NCBI RefSeq assembly: GCF_020283565.1
Contig: NC_060059.1
Span: 45,528,572 to 45,592,571, forward strand
Source: Trifolium pratense
Taxonomy: Eukaryota > Streptophyta > Magnoliopsida > Fabales > Fabaceae
Length of the DNA: 64,000 nucleotides
Direction of reading: 5' to 3'
Of this stretch, positions 11,860 through 22,097 are shown piece after piece. The stretch's first letter is position 1, and each line of letters begins with the position of its first letter. The position numbers were made by a program, and so were the translations under genes. Below the pieces are notes generated by a model, which had not been told where the DNA came from, did no database searches, and worked only from the letters and a program-made list of their open reading frames with translations.

Positions 11860-13165
11860 GGAAATGCTTAGATTTTTTTAATCATTTGATATACTTGGTT
11901 GATCTTCATTTATATCCTTGCGAAGGCGTAATCTGTAGTTATGTGGTATATCCTTTTGGCAAAGTTATTCAATTTTCTTGCTAGTAGAATGGTTGGTAGT
12001 GATGAGGTTTAAGGTTCATTGTAGACTCACTGTACTTTTTTATGTAGTATAGTTTCGGGCAATTTTTTTTTTTCAAAAAAATTGTTGTTTAGCCTCGGAT
12101 GAGAATAGAGTCGGATTTTGACTCGGCTAGTCAGACGCTAATATAAAGTGCCATTCAAAAAAAAAAAAACAGAGAGGGTAAGTGATTGCTAGGGCTTTAT
12201 TTATGGGTTGGGCCAGCCCAAATTAACGCATGTGCTCTCTCTTTTTTTTTTTCTCCATGCTAATTCATGCTAAAGGGGTTTAAATACAAAAATTAATAAT
12301 AAATATATATAATGTTTTTTAGACAGAAAATTATATATAATTTTTTTTAAGTAATGTTACATTGGTATAACATTTGAGTAATGTTACACCGTTTAATAAC
12401 AATGTTTTTAAAAAAATATATCTTATACGGGATAAATTCTAATCGATACGAATTTCAGAATAATATCATACATGAAATAAGTTCAAACTAATAAAATTTA
12501 TAAATAAATAAAAACTATTTTATGCGAAATAGTTATAATTAATAGTATAAATTTTAAAATAACTATCATGGGGGAGGGGACAGATAATGGAGTTAAGCGC
12601 TTGCATGCACTGTAGCAAGCATAAAGGGGTTGAACCACAAAATTTCGTCTTCCCAAATCTGAGGTTTGAAGGGAACCCAGTGATATTTTTGGAAATAGCT
12701 TCATAGTAGAACTTGAAAAGAAAAAGAAAGCCAAAAAAAAAAAATGTCTGATGAAGAAGTTTTCACACGTAGCAAATAATAATGCGGATGATTGAACCTA
12801 ATACACACTTAAAAAAAAAGGAATAGACACATGAGGTCGGGGTTAAATTCACATATCATGCGTATTGAAAAAATTTAGTTGGGGTGAGAGAAATCATCTT
12901 ATGTGTCTCAAAGATTCTCTGACGAATATTAATCATTGATAATAACGGTGAAAACTTCGTAACAATATCAAAGATTTTACAAATTAGAAAAGGGGAAATG
13001 AAAGAAATTATACTATCAAATGAGATAAAAGGGCGGTATTTTGTTTTTTTTTTTTTCAATGGGAGGTAATATTTTTAGTAAAAAAATTAAATAGATTCTG
13101 ACAAAATAAATTAGTTGATAACTATTAAGATATCATATTGTCACAAAAAAAAAAACTATTAAGAC
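11860..13165. other. AT-rich stretch, partly duplicated elsewhere
   Basis: 12265-12345 (CATGCTAAAGGGGTTTAAAT, TTTTTTAGACAGAAAATTAT) is similar to 41160-41230, so this is a dispersed sequence. No gene recognised; open frames at 12498-12734 and 12856-13059 (-) show no motif. Confidence 0.35.
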
Positions 13166-13300
13166 ATATATTCTTTCCGTTCCAAAATATAAGTAAAAAT
13201 TGGTCAATAATACTACTGAATATATTTGGTCTAAATTTTTAACCAATACATCAAGTTTCTTTGACTCACTTTTATTTATATTTTGGAAGGGATTGAGTAT
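13166..13300. mobile_element. Diverged Stowaway-like MITE
   Basis: Left arm TTCCGTTCCAAAATATAAGT and right arm TTTATATTTTGGAAGGGATT form imperfect terminal inverted repeats around 135 bp of AT-rich DNA. Same general type as 1602-1934 but shorter and more decayed. Confidence 0.55.
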
Positions 13301-13479
13301 ATTGAAAAAGTCAAAGTTTAATTATCAAATTCTTACTTCTCTACATTTATTTTATAGTATATGAGATTAACCACTAAAATAGTTGCTTTGGAAGCACTGT
13401 TCCTCGATGGTTGAAGGTCAAGTGGCCTCCTATGGGTTGAGAATTGCTCACAAACGATCCACATCCATATCATTACCCA

Positions 13480-14060
13480 CAACGGGTAGTGTAAAAACCC
13501 GCATTTTTTGTACGGACATGTGTATGAGTAATTACCCGAAAAAATGAACGGGTACGGGTGCGGGTACCTTAGTACCCACCCCGCCCCATACCCATATAAT
13601 ATATATTTATTTATTTTATTTATTTTATTTATATTATTATATAATAATATATGTAAATCAATTTAAAACAATACAACACTATTAAACTATTACATGTTTT
13701 AATAAAAATATTTATTTATAACAAAATTATACAAAAATAAAGTGAATATTTAACATAAATATAAACTTTAACATAAGGTTGGTAATAATTTTGTTTATAA
13801 TTTTCATTAGTCAATATTAAAATCTTTGAAATTTTTTAATTCTGTTAAAATGATATGATATTTTATAACTGATCAATTTATTTTTAGTAAAAATGCAGGT
13901 AACGGGTGCGGGTATGGGTACTTACCCATAGGATATGGGGATGGGGGCAAAAGTTGTTACCCACGCGAGTATGGGGATGGGTACGAGTATTTTTTCAATC
14001 TGCGGGTATGGGCATGAGTACTATAGTACCCTACCCATACCCTACCCATCGTCATCCCTA
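13480..14060. repeat. GGGTA/TACCC-rich element, possibly hAT-like
   Basis: Both ends are dense in GGGTA or TACCC words in both orientations (13484-13600 and 13895-14057) around an AT-rich core. Dense subterminal short motifs are typical of hAT-type non-autonomous elements. Precise termini and an 8-bp target duplication were not found. Confidence 0.4.
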
Positions 14061-14251
14061 AAAGACCGGATTAGAGACCAAAATTTCGAGTGTGAAAGTC
14101 AAAAAAATATTGCTCGCTAAATCAGTTGCTACATAATTATAGAGACTAAATTGGAGAACAATTATTAGCGATTGGCATATTTGACGCAAATGTTTTTTTT
14201 TCAATCACAAAAAAAAAATCATATATTATTATTAATATTTTTTAGTTACAA

Positions 14252-14282
<31 letters not shown>

Positions 14283-14289
14283 ATTAATA

Positions 14290-14566
14290 CTAGAGGTCAG
14301 ACAGAGTGCGTTTTGCATTTGTATGTGTCTATTATGCAAACTTATGTCAGAAAAAAATACATGTCTTATGTTATGATGAGTTTGTTAATAAAAGATTTTT
14401 CTTGCTCAAAACAAAAAAAAAACATGTATTGTGTTATTGTGAATTTGTTAATAAAAGATTTTTGTTGCTAAAAAAAAGCAAGGGTATTATTGGTATTGTG
14501 AAAAGTCCACACCAAAACTCATGTATCATATTTATATATAATAATATTGTATAAATATAGTATAGA
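14290..14566 (-). mobile_element. Short non-autonomous Helitron (minus strand)
   Basis: On the minus strand it begins TC TATACTATATTTATAC after an A (5' end at 14566) and ends CTAG before a T (14290). Interior words TTTGTTAATAAAAGATTTTT (twice in tandem, 14380-14464) and CAAGGGTATT match the elements at 56019-56238 and 57539-57758. An (ATT)n run at 14250-14281 abuts it. Confidence 0.55.
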
Positions 14567-14618
14567 TGATAATTGGTTTAAAAAAATGATTAATATAGTT
14601 CTCTTATTTTCTTGAGTT

Positions 14619-14793
14619 TAATTGATAGGCACCGACGGTGTAAAATACTTTTACACCATCGTTCAATAAATAACCATCATTTTGCCATGTCATGTCAAGA
14701 AAATGGGGTGAAGTGGGGTGATGTGGCGGAAAACATGGTTGGTATTGAATGACAATGTAAAATTATTTTACGCCGTCAATGCATATCAATTAA
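14619..14793. mobile_element. MITE with TTAATTGAT termini
   Basis: Inverted repeats TTAATTGATAGGCACCGACG (left) and the reverse complement TTAATTGATATGCATTGACG (right), followed in both arms by GGTGTAAAATA-type words. About 175 bp, non-coding. Diverged relatives with 'GGTGTAAA...TTTACACC' occur near 38280 and 42260. Confidence 0.7.
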
Positions 14794-15559
14794 ATCCTAT
14801 TTTCTTTGGGCGAAGAAGTTTTACTAAAAAATTGACAAATCAGTCTACAAGCACAAACCCTAAAGTCTCTTATCTCTCGTTAACCAATGATCTTCACCTC
14901 TTATCTCGATTCTGAAAGTTCACTTATTTGAATCCCTTGATGGATGAAGGCCAGCGCCATGGTATACAGTGGTGGATGCGATTTTGGAGATATGGAGATG
15001 GACTACGACGGCCGTGCCGACAGTGGGAGAGGAAGGAACTTTGGGACACATTGGCTTGTTTGGTGGCGCGGTTGAAGGTAATTATGTTGTTTCAGGGACT
15101 CTACATCTTCATACGTAAGTACTTTACTTTTGGATTTTTTTTCCTTCTTTATTTTGCATAAAACAACAACTATTAACATAGATGTAGTTCTGCGTTCTTG
15201 GCTCTTGACGATGATTTTGTTTAAAGTTTCCTATTTGATTGTGATGTTAGGCATCTAATCTGAGGTATTATATCTTTGGAATTTAATACCTGGGTGTACT
15301 AGCTTCTTGTGGCATTTCTTGTTTAAGGTGCTAGGTTTGCAGGCAGAGCCGGCTTGCACACATGTGCAGTGCGACGGCATCGGGCCTCAAATTCTTGTAT
15401 CTGATGAAGACACACTTCAACCAAATCACATTCTTGATTTATCTTCTATACTCCTCAACTTTCCTCGTCATTTTTTTTCTTCTTTATGATATTGTTATTG
15501 TTGTTTGTTTCATAGATCTCCATGAGTAATTGTACTTCTTCATGTGAACATATAGTTTG
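14794..15559. other. Unassigned stretch with higher GC segment
   Basis: 14930-15085 is GC-richer and open on the plus strand (e.g. 14928-15161) and could be a gene-derived fragment, but no domain was recognised. 15340-15400 (GCAGTGCGACGGCATCGGGC) looks like a dispersed repeat. Confidence 0.3.
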
Positions 15560-18500
15560 TTTGTGATCTATACCTTTACGAGGATTAAACAAATTACCTG
15601 CATATCTAAAATAACAAAATATATACTTGATGATATATTGACAACAAATAATAGGTCCATAATGTATTTGGCCCCAATTGAACTAAAATGTGGTACTTCA
15701 GGACCAATTAGTTCTTCATTATTTACTCGAACTCTAAAATATTCTTCAAATACTTATTTTGTAAGAAATAACAATATTTCAAGCTCTTAAGGAGTCTCTT
15801 GATGATATTTTTATCATCAACATAGATAGATAAAAAATTCATTGCCAACTATTTTCTTAAAATGAACAAATTGTCATTTTCATATTTCTCACTTGGAAAT
15901 ATTCAACAAGAATATTATACAACATGCATATATATTGCTCGAGTATTTAAGGAGACTTATTCATGTTTATTAAGTCACCTTTCCAATAGTTTGATATATG
16001 TGTCTCACGAAAATTAAATCCTTTTGGGATTTTCATATAATTATCAAGTGAGATGATTTTCATGTAATCATCATTATTAAGTGAGCCATTCAAATACATA
16101 TACTAAACCTAATCAATTATAAAGAAGTTCTGAATTCACTTCAGGTGAATATGCCTCTTGAAAATTAATGATAGACGTTTATCATTATTCTTTAATAATG
16201 AGTCAAACTTTAAATATTTGTATATTTTCTTTTCTCAAATAGTTTGAAATGTATGTCTCGTGGAAATTAAATCCTTCAATGAGTTTTATATAATTCACAC
16301 TAACAAGTGAGCCATACAAATATATCGTGACACATTTTTCAAATAAATTGAATTTTCCATGTGTTAATAAACTTAATCAAGTAAGACTTAATCAAGTAAG
16401 AGAATGATTTTGATTTCACTTCAGGTAAATATTTCTCTTCACATTCAATGGCAAACTTTTACCAATATGCTTGAATAAAAAAATCAAGCTTTTAATGTTT
16501 GTATGTCAACATTTTCTATTCACACGAAAATTAATTCGTATCTATCATGTTTTACATCTTCAGGTGTATGGACTGCTGGTCCAAAAATCTTCACTTTGCA
16601 AAGTGATTTTAATTACGTAGCAATTGCGTTTTCATTTAGACAATCATTGTCTATAATTCTCAATAGAATTTAGTTCATGATCCTCATTAACTCTTTTCAC
16701 AAATAGCGCTATATTATATATAAAAATATCATCAACGTTGACTTCCTTTCGGTTCCATCATATTCCATTCATGACATAATTTTCATTCATGACATAATTC
16801 GTCAAGATTTCTTTATTATCATAAATTTCAGGTACCTGAGAAGTTCTTCTGGAACTTAAAACTCAATTATGTCAAATACTCTTTTGAAGTTTTCATATCC
16901 TCACTTGGGTCATCTTTCTTTTTAGCTTCTTTTCTTATTTGAGGATTTTTATCGTTGGAACCGACTGATCTACCACACTTCAGGGTGGTTAATACTGATT
17001 TGCAAAATAAGATTGTCCAACAGGGACATCCATTTTGTTTGGAGCATTAGCAGCTAATAGTTGATCTCATAAATTTTGCAAATGATTTATATTTTGAACA
17101 TTTGATTCAAACTATGAGGATCAATGTGAGATAATAACATTAATTTATTTCAAGTGATTCATTTGAACTTCTGGTTCATATTTTTCAGCTGCTTATTCTC
17201 CCCCCTAATATTGGGAAAATTAATTCATCACTATATTGGGAAAATTAATTCATCACTTGAAAATCAGCCTACAGGGCTGTAAATAATTCTCCAATTTTTG
17301 GCTCAAGATGATTTATAATAGATGGAGATTCATATCAAATACATTTTCCCAATATTCTTTAAGAACCGTTTAAATGCATTCTATTGGAGCAATTGCACAT
17401 ACACAACACATCCAACAATGCTTACATGGGAATCATGTTTATAAACAAAGTTCAAATTGTAAATTAGGGGAGAACTTATAATAACTAGTTGGCTTGATGC
17501 GAATTAGTATCTCAATATACATGTTTGAATGTTCCCAAAATATAAATTAGAAGTTATGATCTCATAAGTATCAATCATGTAATTACTTTAGACGTCTAAA
17601 GAATGGATCTTCTAGTCCATTTTTTGTATGATCATATTCTATTTGATATCGATTTCAATTGACATACGATACTTATCAAATATTTTCTAAGAATTTAGAA
17701 AATGAGATCTTAGCAAAACTATTTGCGAAAACAAACTCACAAACTTCTGGTTGTGAGTAAACATGCATGTGACCAATTTAGTTGATGCATCAATTCAAGT
17801 CACAAAATATCTAAATGGTCAAAAATCTCAAATTATCAATTTCTTTTGGGAATTAGTAACCTATAAAAATTATTAGAATGAAGGAACTTCAGGCCCTTCA
17901 CTATATATTTATAGTTTTTTTTTTCCCATCATAATAAATCCGGGATGACCCAACCGGTATTGCCAACAATAAATTTAATATGATTTGTAAACTTCTGGTT
18001 TACAATAATTTGTGCTTCAATTGCATTATTATATATAAAAGTGTAGTATAAACTTCTGGTTTATAACTTTTTCATTACACTTAATTTATCCAAAATATGT
18101 GTAGTAATATATAGAGATATCCAACATCTCTTCATTTCTTGTTTCCATATTGATATTCATATATGAATGACAAGAAGATTATACTTATGCAATCAATTGT
18201 TCTGCAAATCAACATCTCCCTTATTATTGGGCTGAATTGTTACTATTGTCATTTTATGTCCGTTTAAAAACGTTTCATCATATTAGCGAGTGAGTGCCTT
18301 TACCAATCATTGGTACATTTATATAAATGAGCTACAAGCAAACTTCAGGTTGCCACTCGAATTCTTCCTTACAAATGGAGCCAATAAATTTTGATGACTT
18401 TACAAGTCATCTCAAATAGCCACAAATCAACGGCAAACCAATGTATAATAATAAAAGAAAAACTCTTATAATAAATCAATGTAAGGATAATTTAATACTC

Positions 18501-19408
18501 AATTGTCTTAATAGTTCCTCAAAATAATAAGACAATATAAAATTTACAAAATATTTACAAATATTCATATAAATAACATTTGGTGTAATAATTATCGTAA
18601 AAAAATTTGGTGTAATAATTAACAAAATTGAGCCTAAAATAAATTTCCAAATAGAACACTTTAACAAAATAATTAACATTAGTGTTACAACTTTTAAAGT
18701 AAAAAAGAGTTTCTCATATAATATTTTAGGATCAAATCGTGAGATTAATATAGTTTAAAATTATATATGATTCTCAGTTCTCAGATTCAATCAACACCAA
18801 ATATTTAAAAATTTCACAAAATAAATTCAAATTCCATAAATCAAGGATATGATATTAATATCAAACAAATATTCTTGAATTCTTGAATTGAATATATAAA
18901 AAAAATATTCCAGGTATAAATTATAATTAAATTTATTTCCAAAAGAAAAAAGATATGATTAAGGTATGAATTATAATTTTATTTCCAAAAGAAAAAAAAT
19001 ATCAATTAAATTGATTTATTACGGAAGAAAAATATTTTCTTAATATGACAGAATTCATAAACAAATGTAAACATAACTTATATTAGGTACTTAATTAGTT
19101 TCTATCTCTTTTGTTAAAAGTATGATAATTGGTATATGGAAACAAAATCAATTATAAAAAAAAAAAAAAAAAACGATACATAAGGAATATATTTTTTGTT
19201 AAAAAAAAAATAAAACATTGATAGTTATATTTGGAAACAATATTAAATATGAAGATTTGTCTTAATTTAGAATTTTTAACGGAAAAATCAATACGGCCAT
19301 TGACCTTTGTTTATATTACTGCAGGTCGTAAAAACAAACGGTGCGATTCATGCTACATGCTTTATGTGAAATTTACTTAGCAATTGAATTTTACAATTTT
19401 ATCCATTG

Positions 19409-19790
19409 AGTTCTTCAGGAACTATATAATAAATCACTATCAATTTACAATCCTTCAAGAATGTAGAAATATTGAATTCATCTTGAATTCATTGAAGAGA
19501 AAAAGAAGTTGTTTTATTAGTTCTTCAGGAACTATATAACACATAAAAGTATTTTGATGTTCAATCCATTAGGGATGCATGATGATAAATGATGATATTT
19601 CGTAAGTTCTTCAGGAACAAAATTAATTTTTTTCTAAGTTCTTCGGGAACTAAGATTGTGAATTCTTCAGGAATTCATGTATTAAATGTCTAAGTTCTTC
19701 AGGAACTAAGAATAGGTTCTTTAGGAACCAAAATTATGAATTCTTCAGGAATTCATGTATTAACTTTCTAGGTTCTTCAGGAACCAAGAT
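19409..19790. repeat. Cluster of GTTCTTCAGGAAC-type hairpins
   Basis: At least nine short palindromes with loop TTCAG or a one-base variant: AGTTC-TTCAG-GAACT (19409-19423), TAGTTC-TTCAG-GAACTA (19518-19534), further copies near 19606, 19640, 19660 (GAATTC stem), 19693, 19716, 19740 and 19771. Part of a roughly 75-bp tandem unit. Each also contains TTCnnGAA, the core of a heat-shock element. Further hairpins with the same loop lie between 15690 and 18355. Confidence 0.65.
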
Positions 19791-20231
19791 TATGAATTCT
19801 TAAACATGTTTATGTTCTTTTGGATGATCGAAGTGTCGATGTTTCACCATACAGGTGTCGGTCACGAAGCATAATGATGCTTCACCAGACTATTGTCGGT
19901 CACGAAACTCAAACAATATCAAACATCCAAAATACATATTATAAATAAATAAATAATTGATCAACATTTTATGTAATATTAATGATCAAAGTGTTATGCT
20001 TCACCATACAAATGTCGGATATCACGAAGCGTAAACAACATTGAATCAATTAAATACATAAAGAAATGATGCTTATTTATTTTTTTAATTTTAATTAATA
20101 TTATTTGATCTTTGTATACAAGGTTCAAACGATTCATAATCATATAACAATCAAAAATAAAAACTACTTGTGATTTCATAAAAATAGAATAAGAATTGTG
20201 TACCTCAGTTGGTAAGCTCGTGCTGATAACG

Positions 20232-20427
20232 TGTTATGAAATATAAGTAATAGTAATAATATATAAGTATAGAGGAGAGAAGAAGAGAAGAGAGAAAGAA
20301 TAGAGATTGTATTATTCTCATCAAGATGTATCTTTACATGACAATACAAGTCCTATTTATATGACAATATAATGGGCCAGTGGAATGGGTCAATGCTTAA
20401 TGGACATCCACCAAATTATTCATAACA
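20232..20427 (-). repeat. 5' LTR of the decayed copia element (196 bp)
   Basis: Bounded by TGTTATGAA and TTCATAACA, so of TG...CA form on either strand. On the minus strand it is followed at once by CGTTATCAGCACGAG, a likely primer-binding site. The LTR holds a purine-rich GAGAGAAGAAGAGAAG run near 20275. Confidence 0.7.
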
Positions 20428-20803
20428 ATCTTAGATTAAGATGTTCCTTTTTTATGTTAATACAAAGATAATTATTTTGTATTTCTTGTTCTATTTGATT
20501 TAATGCAATTGGTTTAATATTGATAATTTATATGATTACAAGAATAAAAATGATTTTTTTTATATTATATACAATTTAAATCGATAATTTTTTTTATTAA
20601 GGAGCCACTTTTAAATTTTGCACAGAGTCTCCTAAAACTCAGAGACGCCCCTGTTTGCAGTCTCCATGAAGAAAGGTGTTTATTAGTTCGATGGTCATTC
20701 TACTATTTGGATTATGTAAGGGCTGTAGTGGTTATTTCTTCGATGTGCAACCTATAGTGACATCTTGGTAGTATGTAAAATTATGAAAAACATATTGAGC
20801 ATG
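20428..20803. other. Unique-looking AT-rich flank
   Basis: Nothing recognised. This is the pre-insertion DNA to the left of the Tat element; its last bases GCATG (20799-20803) correspond, with one mismatch, to TCATG (36098-36102) on the other side. Confidence 0.4.
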
Positions 20804-21580
20804 TGTTTACGTGGAAATTTGGTAAACAACCGCTAGTTTAAGTATTTAAACTGGTGAGATCAACTAGTAAATCTCAGGACAATTTTGTGTTTTATTCATT
20901 TAAGAAAACTGTTCGAATGTTCGTTTTAACAAGGAAAGCAAACACTTAGAAATTAAAACGTTTTCAAAATACAAGAGAAACTAATTCGAATCGCCTCGAA
21001 GTAGCAGTTTCTCGAGCAAGCATTTGGAATTAAACTAAAGAAAATTACTGGAAAGCAAATTGCATTGAATGAAAAGCAATTACAAATAAAGATGGTTCAC
21101 AAAGCATACATTTCTCCTCTGAATTCCTTTCGTTCGATCGCTGAGTACTTAGAATTTTAGAGAGAGTGTTTGTATAAAATTTTGTGACCCCTGTTCTGAA
21201 TGAAAAACTACTATAAATACTACAACGAAGTGGTAACTGTTTCTTGATCATCTGGACGCTCTTCGATCTGCCACGTCGACCACGTTCTCCATTTTCATCT
21301 TCCATTCCTTCAGCGCGCGCCAATGCCTCTTGGGCCGTTTGTTGTTTCTTTTTTGGGCTTGGCCCAACTATCTTTCGATTCGATTTCGCGCTTTCGATAG
21401 CCTCCTGGCAAAACCAAAACTGGACGTGTCCTCCACAGCCTTCGAAACGCTCTTTTGCTTCGACATAGTTAGATCTCGACACCACCTTTGAAAGTTTTAT
21501 TTTGACAATATAACCTCCAAAAATAAATGTTGGACCCACCAATTATATTTAATTGATAAGTACCAAATTTATGTCCAACA
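20804..21580 (-). repeat. 3' LTR of the Tat element
   Basis: 777 bp, TGTTTACGTGG...GTCCAACA, same length as the 5' LTR at 35321-36097. Differences seen: two near 20852-20855, one in GTGACCCCTG, one in CACCTTTGAAAG. A 165-codon open frame on the minus strand runs through it but is probably fortuitous. Confidence 0.95.
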
Positions 21581-21600
21581 AATTGCCCCCCAAAAATGCC
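21581..21600 (-). other. Polypurine tract of the Tat element
   Basis: Minus strand GCATTTTTGGGGGGCAATT directly before the 3' LTR. The G6 run marks the start of plus-strand DNA synthesis in reverse transcription. Confidence 0.7.
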
Positions 21601-21843
21601 ATTTTCGACCGTGTCTATCGAAAGAGGAAGTGGCGTTTTTGAAAGTATTAATGGATATCTTTCTTTTCCATTTATCTCTCCTATCGTTTAGGCTGCCATT
21701 CAAAACTTTGGATTGGCTCCAAAATTTGTTTTCCCCTTTTTTTTTTCACCTGTCAAGGGATTTGGACACTTGTCAATATAGGAAGTTGAAAAATTTGTTA
21801 TTTTCCCTTTTCGGATTATTTTATCCTTCAGATCGCGTGCCTC

Positions 21844-21852
21844 TATAAATAG
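21844..21852 (+). promoter_or_regulatory. TATA box of the antisense plant-mobile-domain gene
   Basis: TATAAATAG about 250 bp before the ATG at 22098, with a CT-rich leader between. It lies inside the retrotransposon, about 260 bp from the 3' LTR, on the strand opposite gag-pol. Confidence 0.6.
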
Positions 21853-22097
21853 CTAGATCCTCCCTTTATTGCGTTTTTTCAATTTTTGCTCTGTCAACTG
21901 TTCATCTTCTTCTTCATCTTCTGCGATTCTTTCTTGAATTCTTGCTTCCAAAAGGCTTCCTATTTCCACCACTCTGTTTATCACCAAATCATCAACTTTC
22001 CCTTCACTCGGATTTTACTAAACTGTCTCAAACAACTTGTGATTCCCAAATTCAACCCTAATCACCGTTCTTTTACACAATCTTTACACCTTCATCA

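Larger units (their letters stand above)
15560..20427 (-). mobile_element. Decayed Ty1-copia retrotransposon (minus strand), 3' end missing
   Basis: 5' LTR at 20232-20427, then a primer-site region, then a heavily mutated pol read on the minus strand. Recognisable remnants in order: GCVVYVQL-type integrase end (about 17400), GELFTAL-type block (17280), SVGSNDKNPQIRK (about 16960), NYVMN and NVDDIF (about 16730), a TPED block (16560), YVDD reverse-transcriptase motif (about 15815) and GPEVPH...IGA (about 15700-15670). These follow the order integrase, reverse transcriptase of a copia pol. Stops and frameshifts occur throughout. No gag domain and no 3' LTR were found, and the element stops abruptly near 15560. 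Its sequence contains many CTTCWGG-centred hairpins. Confidence 0.75.

Noticed and set aside
13484..14057. GGGTA-rich block as interstitial telomeric repeat
   Set aside because: Plant telomere repeat is TTTAGGG; here the words are GGGTAC/GGGTAT in both orientations, fitting transposon subtermini.
19409..19790. CRISPR-like array of regularly spaced palindromes
   Set aside because: Plant nuclear retroelement context; spacers are not unique and repeats are only 13-17 bp with varying stems.
21045..21542. 165-codon minus-strand frame, also at 35562-36059
   Set aside because: It lies wholly inside both LTRs and has no recognisable domain; most likely fortuitous in non-coding LTR sequence.
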